From the NCBI GenBank assembly GCA_964587815.1, contig CAZPMH010000015.1, positions 1-54,272 of the forward strand: DNA of 54,272 nucleotides, written 5' to 3'. Shown here piece after piece: positions 14,974-23,991 of the stretch (its first letter is position 1; each line of letters starts with the position of its first letter). The notes under the pieces are model-generated. The model searched no databases and had not been told where the DNA came from. It was given only the letters and a program-made list of their open reading frames with translations. The position numbers and the translations under genes were made by a program. This DNA is from UBA1672 sp964587815 (GTDB lineage: Bacteria > Pseudomonadota > Alphaproteobacteria > Micavibrionales > Micavibrionaceae).

Positions 14974-16527
14974 TTACGCGCGCATTTTTTCGATTGAGGC
15001 TGTTGTGCTGTGGCCGTCATAGACGGGCATCACATCAACGAGACCACCGTACCCCAACACTGTCGGCGCCTCGGGGATTTGGTCAACGGTGTAATCACCG
15101 CCTTTGAAATAGATGTCAGGTTGAAGCAGGTTGAGCAAAGCAATCGCGGTGTTGTCATCCCCTTCATTATGAGCGCCAAAAATCACGACCATGTCTACTG
15201 CGCCGAGTGCGCCCAGGACAGATGCGCGTGATTCTTCGTTGTGCACAGGCCGATCTTTCCCTTTTAAAATACGGATCGACGCATCGCTGTTTAGCCCAAG
15301 AATCAGACGATCACAGCGGCGACGCGCATCATTCAGGTACGATACATGACCGAAATGCAAAATATCGAAACACCCGTTTGTAAAACCGATATTTAATCCG
15401 CGTGCTTTCCACCTTTGAATTTCTTCTTTTGCTTCGTTCCAGCCGAGCACGGGAGCTTGCCTTGTGCGTTCGATGTTGGGTTGCCTTACGGCATTCGGGG
15501 TGATGATGTCCCCTGCCGGATCGTGTTTTTTTAAAGCCTTAGAAAGCTCCTCAGCGCGGATTGGAGCAGTGCCGACCTTTGAGACGACAATTGATCCTGC
15601 TACGTTTGCAAGGCTTGCCGCTTTTTCAATGGAGCCACCTGCAGCGAGCGTGGCTGCGACGGTTGCGATTACTGTGTCTCCGGCACCTGATACGTCAAAA
15701 ACTTCGATATCGGATGCACTGCGAATATGGATGCAGTCCTGGTTTTTCGGTTCGACGATCGTCATACCGTCTTTTGATCGTGTCGCAAGAACCGTGGATA
15801 TACCTGATTCTTTTATCAGATGCTGCCCTGCGGCGATTATTTCGTCATCTGTTCCGACAGGCATTCCGCCCGTGGCCTTTTCGAGCTCAGACTTATTGGG
15901 CGTGACGATATCAGCGCCGCGATAGATGCTGTAGTCGCGCCCTTTAGGATCGACCAATATTTTGACATCGTTGTCTTTTGCCAATTTTATTAGCGAAGAA
16001 ATTAAGCCTTTGCTGAGCAGGCCTTTGCCGTAATCGGACAAAATCAAAACCTTCACATCTTCGATCAGATGCTCTGCTTCTTCTAAGATGGCTTGTTCGT
16101 CTTCAGCGTTTAACGGGCTGATTCGCTCATAATCGGTGCGCAGAAGCTGTTGATGGCCTGCTAAAAATCTGGTTTTCACAATTGTCGGTCGATTTTGCAC
16201 CATGATGAGGCCGTGCGTGTCGATGTTTTGTTGAGCCGCTAGTGCTGTTATTTCCGCGCCATGCGAATCATCGCCAATCACAGAGAGAATTCTTGCCTCA
16301 GTTTTTAAACCGATGAGATTCGATAATGTGTTTCCTGCTCCGCCGAGCATAACCGCTTCGCGCTTTACAGACAGAACGGGAACCGGGCTTTCGGGGGAGA
16401 TTCTTTCAACTGCGCCATAGACAAAGCGATCAAGCATGATGTCACCGACTACTAAAACGGCTTTATCTTCCATGTTTTCGATGATGTCTAAATCATTGCG
16501 GAGGCTGTCGCTTTGGGTACTGCTCAT
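14974..16527 (-). CDS. hldE: bifunctional heptose-7-phosphate kinase / heptose-1-phosphate adenylyltransferase
   Basis: HldE makes ADP-heptose precursor for the lipopolysaccharide inner core. Residues 1 to about 335 are a PfkB/ribokinase-type kinase (GDIMLDRFVYG; VSGAGDTVIA with the catalytic Asp). Residues of about 375 to 517 are a nucleotidyltransferase (GFTNGCFDILHFGHVSYL, with the HxGH-type motif). The length of 517 residues is a little above E. coli's. It is divergent from the protease gene at 16671, with an 143-base gap. gmhA, gmhB and hldD are not in the window. Confidence 0.95.
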   Translation of the reverse strand: MSSTQSDSLRNDLDIIENMEDKAVLVVGDIMLDRFVYGAVERISPESPVPVLSVKREAVMLGGAGNTLSNLIGLKTEARILSVIGDDSHGAEITALAAQQNIDTHGLIMVQNRPTIVKTRFLAGHQQLLRTDYERISPLNAEDEQAILEEAEHLIEDVKVLILSDYGKGLLSKGLISSLIKLAKDNDVKILVDPKGRDYSIYRGADIVTPNKSELEKATGGMPVGTDDEIIAAGQHLIKESGISTVLATRSKDGMTIVEPKNQDCIHIRSASDIEVFDVSGAGDTVIATVAATLAAGGSIEKAASLANVAGSIVVSKVGTAPIRAEELSKALKKHDPAGDIITPNAVRQPNIERTRQAPVLGWNEAKEEIQRWKARGLNIGFTNGCFDILHFGHVSYLNDARRRCDRLILGLNSDASIRILKGKDRPVHNEESRASVLGALGAVDMVVIFGAHNEGDDNTAIALLNLLQPDIYFKGGDYTVDQIPEAPTVLGYGGLVDVMPVYDGHSTTASIEKMRA

Positions 16528-16670
16528 GGCGCTTTTCCTGTTGTTTTTTCACTTTTTTAAGCGGAATTAACCTTTTATGGGGGTTTATTAGGAATTCGTC
16601 AATATTTGTCGTGTTTAATAAATATGTAAAGAGAGTATCACATCACTGCGTTTTTAAAGGGGCTTTAAGC

Positions 16671-17663
16671 GTGCGTAACACTGAACAATCGAATGACGTT
16701 TCACCTGAATCTTCGAAATTATTGAAGAATTTCGGCTTCCTCCAATATATTAAGCATTCCATGTCACGCCATAAAATTGGCGAATTGTTGGTGCATCGTG
16801 GGAATATATCGCCATTAGAATTGCGCCACGCGTTGAAGGTTCAGCAACAACATAATAATGAAAAAGCCTTAGGTCAGGTTTTCATTGACCTTGGATATAT
16901 TAATCGTTTCCAATTAATGAACCTTCTTTTAGGGCAGCGTATGTTTCGCGTTGCAGCGACGTGTGCGGTTTATTTCTTCAGCATGGGCTTTGGCGCGAAA
17001 TCATCACACGCTCAGGGTATTAAGGATGTTCCGGCGCGAATCGTGCTTGCCTCCGCATCTGCCGATCAAATTTCAAAACTTACGCAACACCCGTCTTTAT
17101 TCGGTGCGGAAGAGAAAAAGTCGACGAACCTGAAAGCTTTTACAAAATGGACAGGCATGTTTGAACGTTTTGATAAGGCGCTTGATGAACGTTCTTCTCA
17201 GAAAATCATCCAAGCACTCCAGATGGAGTTGAATGATTATCGCTCAGCATCGGTTTATGAGATGGCGAATGACGTTAATGATATGATGAATCGCAAGCGT
17301 TATGTTTTAGATCAGAAAAACTGGGGCAAGTCCGATTACTGGGCGACGCCGATTGAATTTATGGCACGCGGCGGGGATTGTGAAGATTTTGCTATTGCTA
17401 AATATGCGGCATTGCGTGCGCTTGGTGTTCCTGAAAACCGCCTGCGTGTTGCCATCGTTCAAGATGAGCAGAAGAATATTCCGCATGCAATTTTGATCGT
17501 CTACACAGAACGCGGGCCCATGGTTTTGGACAACCAGATTAAGCAGATGCGCTCCGCTGACCGTATCGCGCATTACAAGCCGATCTTCTCTATCAATCGC
17601 ACGGCTTGGTGGTTGCATACAAAGCCGGTGAAGACGGACACGATTGTTGCGTCGGCACGCTAA
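16671..17663 (+). CDS. membrane-anchored LapG-type transglutaminase-like peptidase with N-terminal MshEN-like domain
   Basis: I chose the GTG at 16671 because AAAGGGG precedes it by eight bases. An in-frame GTG at 16611 has no good ribosome site. In the 330-residue product, residues 35-58 and 66-89 form two 24-residue motifs of the pattern (K/A)(I/L)Gxx..GxIxxxxLxx.LxxQ, as in the c-di-GMP-binding MshEN domain, with a 7-residue spacer. A hydrophobic segment follows at about 92-108. The periplasmic BTLCP/peptidase C93 domain has Cys237 (GGDCEDFAIAKY), His272 (IPHAILIV) and Asp287 (VLDNQ). LapG cleaves surface adhesins when c-di-GMP is low. Here the sensor-like and protease domains are in one chain. 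No lapD or LapA-like adhesin is adjacent. Confidence 0.82.
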   Translation: MRNTEQSNDVSPESSKLLKNFGFLQYIKHSMSRHKIGELLVHRGNISPLELRHALKVQQQHNNEKALGQVFIDLGYINRFQLMNLLLGQRMFRVAATCAVYFFSMGFGAKSSHAQGIKDVPARIVLASASADQISKLTQHPSLFGAEEKKSTNLKAFTKWTGMFERFDKALDERSSQKIIQALQMELNDYRSASVYEMANDVNDMMNRKRYVLDQKNWGKSDYWATPIEFMARGGDCEDFAIAKYAALRALGVPENRLRVAIVQDEQKNIPHAILIVYTERGPMVLDNQIKQMRSADRIAHYKPIFSINRTAWWLHTKPVKTDTIVASAR

Positions 17664-17697
17664 GCCTATTCTTTCGCTTCTCGTTTTATCGATCTGA

Positions 17698-18870
17698 TTG
17701 ACACAGAAACGGCTGTTCTATACCTCAGTATATGTGCAGAAGAGCAAACCCATCATAACACATCACTATTATCCCGAACTTGACGGCTTGCGCGCACTTG
17801 CGGTTTCGTTTGTGTTTTTCATGCATTCTTATTCTTTGGGCGCTGATCCCGTTACCGCGTTTCAGAATGATTTATTGCTTCCTATGCTGTTCGGCTGGAT
17901 GGGTGTGGATTTTTTCTTTGTTCTGTCGGGCTTTTTGATTACGGGTATTTTGATTGAGACGCGCCAAGAGAAGCAATTTCTCAAGAAATTCTATGTTCGG
18001 CGAACGCTGCGGATTTTTCCGCTCTATTACTTCGTGCTGTTTTCATACATTGTTGCAGATCAGGTTTTTCAGTTGTCTCAGGCGAATGATAGCGGGTATG
18101 TTTTCCATCTTTTTTACCTTACGAATTGGGATCGGCTGTTTGGGTTCGATCGCCCCTACGCGCTGAATCACTTATGGTCTTTGGGAATAGAAGAACAATT
18201 TTACCTGTTTTGGCCCGCCATATTCCTAATGCTTAACAGCCATAAGAAAATACAAATTTTTTGCGCCTGCGCGATTGTGTTTTCGATGGTTCTGCGCGGT
18301 TATTCCGCATCACAAGGTCATCTTAATTTTGCATATGATAATACGCTTTGCCGTTTGGACGGGCTTATGACAGGGGCTTTGTTGGCTAGCCTTATAAGAA
18401 GCTCTGACTTTCGTATTAAGCTCAGTGATGTTTGCCTTTATTGTATTCTTGGCCTGTCTGTTTGCGTGTTTATTTTTCTTCATAAGGGGCATTTCTTCTC
18501 GCTCGACCCTCTTGTTATCTCTTTCGGGTTGCCCGCGCTTCATCTTGTTTTTGGCTCCTGTATTTTGTTTGTGTTTTTGTTGCGCGAATCGCATGCGTAT
18601 AGACGAATCTTGAGTTTTCCTGTTTTAGCTTATCTGGGCAGAATCAGTTACGGGATTTATGTGTATCATTGGTTTGTTATGCTGGCGTTGGATGCCACGG
18701 GTCTTATCGACCAAGAAGCCTTGGGATATTTCGGCGCGCAGCTTGTGTTTTTCGCGCTCTCAGCCGCTGTTACTGTCGCGGTTGCGTCTTTGAGTTACTA
18801 CGCTATGGAAAAGCCAATTTTGGGCTTAAAAGATCGCTACGCGCCGTATGAGAAAAAAGGCGAAAATTAA
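17698..18870 (+). CDS. membrane acyltransferase, OafA/acyltransferase-3 family
   Basis: This polytopic inner-membrane enzyme of about ten segments probably acylates a surface glycan or lipid. The family start YYPELDGLRALAVSFVFFMHS with its conserved Arg and His, then WMGVDFFFVLSGFLITGIL and LRIFPLYY, are typical of acyltransferase-3. HLWSLGIEEQFYLFWP is also present. At 390 residues it lacks the SGNH domain found in longer homologs. The start is uncertain: TTG at 17698 gives the full N-terminus but has a poor ribosome site, and GTG at 17734 is an alternative. The acceptor cannot be predicted. Confidence 0.88.
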   Translation: MTQKRLFYTSVYVQKSKPIITHHYYPELDGLRALAVSFVFFMHSYSLGADPVTAFQNDLLLPMLFGWMGVDFFFVLSGFLITGILIETRQEKQFLKKFYVRRTLRIFPLYYFVLFSYIVADQVFQLSQANDSGYVFHLFYLTNWDRLFGFDRPYALNHLWSLGIEEQFYLFWPAIFLMLNSHKKIQIFCACAIVFSMVLRGYSASQGHLNFAYDNTLCRLDGLMTGALLASLIRSSDFRIKLSDVCLYCILGLSVCVFIFLHKGHFFSLDPLVISFGLPALHLVFGSCILFVFLLRESHAYRRILSFPVLAYLGRISYGIYVYHWFVMLALDATGLIDQEALGYFGAQLVFFALSAAVTVAVASLSYYAMEKPILGLKDRYAPYEKKGEN

Positions 18871-18947
18871 TTATCTTTTTTCTCGCAATTTTTCTGCCCT
18901 ACTTGTTATGGTTTTATATGATTAAAACTTCATAAACAGGATTTCTC

Positions 18948-19916
18948 ATGCCTTTAGATTCATCACCATCTGCATTAAAAGGGCCCCTTATATTGGTCGA
19001 AGTCAGTTCCAACACGGTTAGTCTTTCCCGCCAATATCTTGACCCCGATTTGCCGAATGAAGAACCGCTGAAGGTCAAATGCGGGCTTGGGAACTTTACC
19101 GAAGGCTCTAAGACGCTTGATCCTGAAAGTATCGCGAAGGTGATGTCGACCCTCGATTTATGGTTTGAGAATATTATCGATAAGTGCGATCACGTTGCGG
19201 TGGATTGCGTGGCGACAGGTGCGTTGCGCGAGGCAGAAGATGCGCAGGAATTCCTCGATGCGTTTGAAAAGCGCTACGGGCATAAGCTGGAGCTGATCAG
19301 CGGTAAGGATGAGGCGCATTACGCGGCGCGCGGTGTGCGTGACACGCTGGATGATGTTGAGGGCATCGTCTTTGACCAGGGCGGGCGATCAACGGAATTT
19401 GCGATTGTGAAGCCGAACGGTGACATTAAGCATAAGGTCAGCTTGCCGCTTGGCACGTTCAGCATCGCGGAGCAGGATAAGCCGAATAAATATATTCGTT
19501 CACAGCTTGATAAATTGCCGAAAGCCTATCAAAAGCCTTTCGAGCGGATTTACGCGGTTGGCGGTAGCCCGAAGCAGGTACTGAATTCTTTGCGTAAAGA
19601 TGACACGTCATCGGGCAAGCTGCATGGCTATACCGTTCCGATGGAAGATGCGGTTGCGCGTGCGAAAGACATCAAAGCCGCCGAGCCTGAGGAATTACGC
19701 GATGCGTTTCATATTTCCAAAAGCCGCGTTGACCTTGTGCCCTCTGCCGCGCGTCTGTTTTTAGAGATGCAAAAACGGTTTGAAGTGGACACGATTACCG
19801 CATCAACTGCAGGTTTCCGCGACGGCGTTTTGGCCGAACAGCGCGAGCAGGTGCTGGAGGCGCACTCTAAATTGCCCAAGCTGGTGGTGAATAATCCTGT
19901 GCCTGAAAAGGTTTAG
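18948..19916 (+). CDS. Ppx/GppA-type phosphatase relative
   Basis: A 322-residue actin-like ATPase-fold protein related to exopolyphosphatase and pppGpp phosphohydrolase. VEVSSNTVSL corresponds to the phosphate-1 motif (normally D-x-G-S-N), VATGALREA to the second motif, SGKDEAHYAARGV carries the conserved Glu, and VFDQGGRSTEF corresponds to DIGGGSTEL. Several normally invariant residues are changed, so catalytic activity is uncertain. The length matches the two-domain short form of alphaproteobacteria. It starts with MPLDSSPSA, shared with the protein at 210-833. A hairpin terminator at 19943-19967 follows. Confidence 0.85.
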   Translation: MPLDSSPSALKGPLILVEVSSNTVSLSRQYLDPDLPNEEPLKVKCGLGNFTEGSKTLDPESIAKVMSTLDLWFENIIDKCDHVAVDCVATGALREAEDAQEFLDAFEKRYGHKLELISGKDEAHYAARGVRDTLDDVEGIVFDQGGRSTEFAIVKPNGDIKHKVSLPLGTFSIAEQDKPNKYIRSQLDKLPKAYQKPFERIYAVGGSPKQVLNSLRKDDTSSGKLHGYTVPMEDAVARAKDIKAAEPEELRDAFHISKSRVDLVPSAARLFLEMQKRFEVDTITASTAGFRDGVLAEQREQVLEAHSKLPKLVVNNPVPEKV

Positions 19917-19942
19917 AATTCAGCCTCAGCAATCGTTCTTTG

Positions 19943-19967
19943 AAAAGCGGCTTATCAGGCCGCTTTT
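19943..19967. terminator. hairpin terminator shared by the convergent Ppx-like and ileS genes
   Basis: AAAAGCGGC (19943-19951) pairs with GCCGCTTTT (19959-19967) around a 7-base loop. On the plus strand a T-rich stretch follows, suiting the gene that ends at 19916. The right arm lies within the last codons of ileS on the other strand, so the same stem could also help end that transcript. Confidence 0.6.
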
Positions 19968-22948
19968 GCTTTGGTTTTTGAGACGACGTCGGTGCAGCGG
20001 TTGCAGAGTTTTGTTTCTGCACTTACCTCAGGCAGGACTTTCCAACAGCGTTCACATTTCATGCCTTCGGCGCGATGAATGACGACTTTTGCTTTCCCTG
20101 AATGCACACGCGCGGATGAGACAATGCAAATATCCTCAAGATCAGGCGTGTTTAACACCGCATCTGATTCGGTTGTGATGTCCGCCAACGCCTCAAGCGA
20201 TGAGCCGAGTGTTTTGTCGGCGCGCAATGGTTCGATGGCCGCGGTCACATCTGATCGTACTGCCGTGATGTCCTTCCATTTGTTTGCTAAATCAGCATTA
20301 CGCCAATTCTTTGGCACGTCGGGGAAGTCGCGCAGGTGAACACTGTCGACATCTTCGAAAACGTCTTCGGGGCGGTGGCTCCAGGCTTCTTCGGCGGTGA
20401 AGGCCAAAATTGGCGCGAGCCATGATGACAAGCCGTTGAAGATCACAGCCATCACGCTGCGGCAGGCGCGGCGTTCGAAGCTGTTCGGATCGTCACAATA
20501 TAAACGGTCTTTGCGGATATCGAAATAGAAGGCCGATAATTCCTGATTACAGAAATCATGCAGGCGTTTGGCGAGTTTGCCAAATTCATAATTTTCGATA
20601 GATTCGCGCACGAATTCGTCCATCTCGCTGAGAAGGTGCAGCATATATTGCTCCAGCTCCGGCAGTTCCGTCACGTCATTGCGAGCATCAGCGAAGCAAT
20701 CCATGGATTGCCGCGTCGCCCTATCGGTCTCCTCGCAATGACGGTTTGAGAAAATATTTTCATCTTTTGTAAATCCATCCAGCGCGCCGAGGAGGAATCT
20801 CAGCGTGTTGCGCAGGCGGCGGTAGAGGTCGCTGGTGTTTTTCAGCGTGTCTTTGCCGATGCGGATGTCTTCGTTATAGTCTGAGAGCATCACCCACAGG
20901 CGGATGATGTCCGCGCCGTATTGTTCCATCATTTTGAGCGGATCGACCACGTTGCCGAGGGATTTGGACATTTTATAGCCCTTTTCATCCAGCACGAAGC
21001 CGTGGGTCAGCACGTTTTTGTAAGGCGCGTGGCCTTTTGTGCCGACACTTGCCAGCAGGGAGGAATGAAACCAGCCGCGGTGCTGATCGGAGCCTTCGAG
21101 GTAGAGATCAATCTGCTCTACAGGTTTTCCGTCTTCGTTGGCAAAACAAGGCCACGTCTGCGTGTCGCCGACGACGAAGGCGTGCGTGGAGCCTGATTCG
21201 AACCACACATCAACGATGTCATCAACCTTTTGATATTGGTCGGCCTTATCGCCGAGAAAGCGTTCTTCTACGCCGTCTTTATACCATGCGTCTGCGCCCT
21301 CTTCTTCGAAGGCTTGCGCGATGTCGGCGAAGATTTTTGTGCATTCTTCTTCGCTCAGGCCGCCCATGGTTTCGCCTGTATCCTTATGCAAGAACAGCGC
21401 AATCGGCACGCCCCAAGCGCGTTGGCGGCTGATGCACCAGTCAGGGCGGTTTTCGATCATTGCGGTGATGCGCGCCTGCCCTTTCGCGGGGTGCCAGTTG
21501 GTTTTCTCAATGCCTTGCAACGCTTTTTCGCGCAACGTTGTATTCGAATTTTCGATATTTGCGCGATCCATCCCGATGAACCATTGCGGGGTGGTGCGGA
21601 AAATCAGCGGGGCTTTTGATCGCCAGCTGTGCGGGTATTCGTGTTTGAGTGAGCCCTTGGCAAGGAGTTTTCCCGCATTGGCGAGTTCGCGCAAAACGGA
21701 GAAGTTTCCGCCGCCGAGTTTGCCTTCTTGGGTGTAGATTTCTTCGCCCGCGAATAAGCCGACATGGGGCCTGAATTTGCCGTCATCGGTGATATTATCG
21801 GTGATTTCGATTTTTTCGCCCTCGCCTCTATTCTCATTGGTTGCGCGGATCAAATTAAAGTCGTCTTCACCGTGACCACCAGCGACGTGCACGAAACCCG
21901 TTCCTGCGTCATCGGTCACGAAGTCGCCTTCGAGCATCGGAACGCCGACATTGTAGTCGTAATATTCATGCGCTTCGGCGAGCGGGTGTTTGCATTTTCC
22001 TTTGTTGCATTCTTCGCCTTTGAATGTGCCGAGCGTTTCATATTCTTCGATTTTGGCTTGTTTTAAAACCTCTTCGGCGAGGGCTGTTGCGAGGACGAGT
22101 TTAGCGCCGACTTCGACTTTTGCATCTTCGGCGGCGGCTTTCACTTCATAAACGCCGTAATCGATCTCTGCACCGAACGCGATGGCGCGGTTGGACGGGA
22201 TTGTCCACGGGGTTGTCGTCCAGATGACCACGTCTGCGCCTTCGAGCAGTGTGTTGCTCGTTTCGACCACGGGGAAGCGCACCCAGATGGTGACGGATTT
22301 ATGTTCTTTATATTCCACTTCCGCTTCGGCCAGCGCGGTTTTTTCGACCACTGACCACAGCACAGGGCGCAGGCCTTTATACAAGCCGCCATTTTGGGCG
22401 AATTTGTGGATTTCGGAAACGATTTTGCTTTCCGCGCGGTTGGTCATGGTGCGGTACGGGTTTTCCCAATCGCCGACGACGCCGAGACGTTGGAATTGTT
22501 CGCTTTGAATATCGACCCATTCGGCGGCGAAGCTGCGGCATTCCTCACGGAATTCGAGGATATCGACCTCATCTTTGTCTTTGCCGTCTTTACGATACTT
22601 TTCCTCAATCTTCCATTCGATGGGCAGGCCGTGACAATCCCACCCCGGAACGTAGGGCGCGTCTTTGCCGAGCATGGTTTGGGATTTCACCACCACGTCT
22701 TTGAGGATTTTATTCACCGCGTGGCCCATGTGGATGTTGCCGTTTGCGTATGGCGGGCCATCATGGAGGATGAATTTCTCCGCGCCCTGTCCCTTTTCGC
22801 GCAGGCGGTCATAAAGGCCTAGCTCTTCCCATTTCGCGATGATCTCAGGCTCTTTCTTCGGCAAGCCGCCGCGCATAGGAAAGTCGGTTTTCGGCAGGAA
22901 TACCGTGTCGCGATAATCTAAATCATTCTTCTTTTTTTCGTCACTCAT
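19955..22948 (-). CDS. ileS: isoleucyl-tRNA synthetase, with an in-frame palindromic-repeat insertion
   Basis: IleS charges tRNA-Ile in the cytoplasm. The 997-residue chain has the class I HIGH motif as HMGH (73-76, in PPYANGNIHMGH), an editing domain, KMSKS at 659-663, and a C-terminal zinc finger with CERC and CNRC. Residues 736-759, between the catalytic core and the anticodon-binding domain, are encoded exactly by a 70-base palindromic repeat and look foreign to the family (RHCEETDRATRQS and following). The frame stays open through it, so the enzyme is probably functional. The start ATG is followed by a normal lysine-rich N-terminus. It is convergent with the Ppx-like gene. Confidence 0.97.
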   Translation of the reverse strand: MSDEKKKNDLDYRDTVFLPKTDFPMRGGLPKKEPEIIAKWEELGLYDRLREKGQGAEKFILHDGPPYANGNIHMGHAVNKILKDVVVKSQTMLGKDAPYVPGWDCHGLPIEWKIEEKYRKDGKDKDEVDILEFREECRSFAAEWVDIQSEQFQRLGVVGDWENPYRTMTNRAESKIVSEIHKFAQNGGLYKGLRPVLWSVVEKTALAEAEVEYKEHKSVTIWVRFPVVETSNTLLEGADVVIWTTTPWTIPSNRAIAFGAEIDYGVYEVKAAAEDAKVEVGAKLVLATALAEEVLKQAKIEEYETLGTFKGEECNKGKCKHPLAEAHEYYDYNVGVPMLEGDFVTDDAGTGFVHVAGGHGEDDFNLIRATNENRGEGEKIEITDNITDDGKFRPHVGLFAGEEIYTQEGKLGGGNFSVLRELANAGKLLAKGSLKHEYPHSWRSKAPLIFRTTPQWFIGMDRANIENSNTTLREKALQGIEKTNWHPAKGQARITAMIENRPDWCISRQRAWGVPIALFLHKDTGETMGGLSEEECTKIFADIAQAFEEEGADAWYKDGVEERFLGDKADQYQKVDDIVDVWFESGSTHAFVVGDTQTWPCFANEDGKPVEQIDLYLEGSDQHRGWFHSSLLASVGTKGHAPYKNVLTHGFVLDEKGYKMSKSLGNVVDPLKMMEQYGADIIRLWVMLSDYNEDIRIGKDTLKNTSDLYRRLRNTLRFLLGALDGFTKDENIFSNRHCEETDRATRQSMDCFADARNDVTELPELEQYMLHLLSEMDEFVRESIENYEFGKLAKRLHDFCNQELSAFYFDIRKDRLYCDDPNSFERRACRSVMAVIFNGLSSWLAPILAFTAEEAWSHRPEDVFEDVDSVHLRDFPDVPKNWRNADLANKWKDITAVRSDVTAAIEPLRADKTLGSSLEALADITTESDAVLNTPDLEDICIVSSARVHSGKAKVVIHRAEGMKCERCWKVLPEVSAETKLCNRCTDVVSKTKAKAA
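20674..20743. repeat. palindromic mobile repeat (RPE-like) inserted in ileS
   Basis: The 70-base element has 12-base perfect terminal inverted repeats (CGTCATTGCGAG and CTCGCAATGACG). Its core contains a 16-base perfect palindrome, GCAATCCATGGATTGC (20696-20711). It resembles a repeat family I know from alphaproteobacterial intergenic regions and the protein-coding palindromic elements of Rickettsia. Its minus-strand reading begins exactly on codon 736 of ileS and encodes 23-24 residues without a stop. I saw no second copy in this window, but my search was by eye. Confidence 0.85.
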
Positions 22949-23115
22949 CTTTGTTTACGCTGCCCTTTATGGCGCGCCTTCCGTTGTTCTTTAATGTTCG
23001 GGAAAATTTACAGCCTTGTCGCCCCGGTCTCTATCGGATTAGAGCCGGGATGGTAATTCGTATAATGATGCGGTTTTGTGCCGTTTTCATAGGCGGTACT
23101 ATGGCCTTATGCGCC

Positions 23116-23940
23116 TTAAAGATCAAGTGTGTTGTTTAGGGTGCTGTCTTCGGGGTCGTAGCCGATGCCTTGAAAGAACACGCGGCTGTTTGCAAAGGGC
23201 AGGTTACGGGCGTGGAATGTGAGGTTGCTCATCACTGTGACCACGCCATCTTCCTGCGGTTCGAGGCAAGCCTGCAGGCGGTCGTGCATTTCGTGCAACA
23301 TTTTCGCGGTATCGGCGTCCATTTCAGGCATTCTGTCGCGATAGCCGCCCAGATCAAAATTCGCCATATTGAAATCGTAAATTTGCTGGCGAATTTCCAA
23401 CACATTTTCTGGTTCGTCTAAATCCAAATCAAGTAGCGCGGATATGGGGAATTCTTTGATGACTTCAAGGGCGGCCTCGTCCGGCACAATTAGTGTGGCG
23501 TTTTTCGTACTGGCCACGTAATTGCGCCCTCTGAACGAGCCATACGGGCTGTCATCATCTGTCAGGTCGGGGTGGACAGTTGGTGATTGAATTCTGTCTT
23601 TTGCGAGCCCCCGTGCGGCGATGCTTGAACCGCTGAGCCTGTCTCCCAATGCCTGTACTTCAGCTGCGGTGATGACTTTTTGCACGCCTGAGAATGCGGC
23701 CTGCGACTCGGGCGTTTGCGCTTTATAGCGATCATCAACAATCGGGTTGAGGTTGCCGTGCGCATCAAACTGATGTGCCATCGTTGTTCTTCTGCCGGCT
23801 CCGAACAGCCCTTTCGCAAAGCCGTCAAACGCATCGGGATCAGGAATGTTGTCGACCTTTTGCGGGAAGCCTGCCTGCATGACATCGCGAACCGTTTTGG
23901 CGTTGATTACCCTTTTTATGCTGTCTTGTGCGTTTGACAT
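23116..23940 (-). CDS. tandem paralog family of unknown function, copy 3 (274 aa)
   Basis: Third gene of a three-gene array of related proteins. It shares with the others an N-terminal block (INAKTVRDVMQAGFPQKV), a central block (NATLIVPDEAALEVIKEFP) and a C-terminal block (MHDRLQACLEPQEDG, then FHARNLPF and RVFFQGIGYD). No signal peptide, membrane segment, nucleotide-binding motif or metal motif is visible. The protein looks cytoplasmic, or is exported without a cleaved signal. The family is not one I can name. This copy is the most diverged at the ends (GLFGAGRR near residue 45) and lies 51 bases after copy 2. Confidence 0.8.
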   Translation of the reverse strand: MSNAQDSIKRVINAKTVRDVMQAGFPQKVDNIPDPDAFDGFAKGLFGAGRRTTMAHQFDAHGNLNPIVDDRYKAQTPESQAAFSGVQKVITAAEVQALGDRLSGSSIAARGLAKDRIQSPTVHPDLTDDDSPYGSFRGRNYVASTKNATLIVPDEAALEVIKEFPISALLDLDLDEPENVLEIRQQIYDFNMANFDLGGYRDRMPEMDADTAKMLHEMHDRLQACLEPQEDGVVTVMSNLTFHARNLPFANSRVFFQGIGYDPEDSTLNNTLDL

Positions 23941-23991
23941 GTATTTAGCCTAAAAAACCTGCTCTTTTTTATATTTATCATCATAGCCGAT

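Noticed and set aside
22951..23139. Plus-strand open frame of 62 codons between ileS and the triplet
   Set aside because: No ribosome site, no recognisable family and a composition that fits intergenic sequence; it also runs into the end of the copy 3 gene on the other strand.
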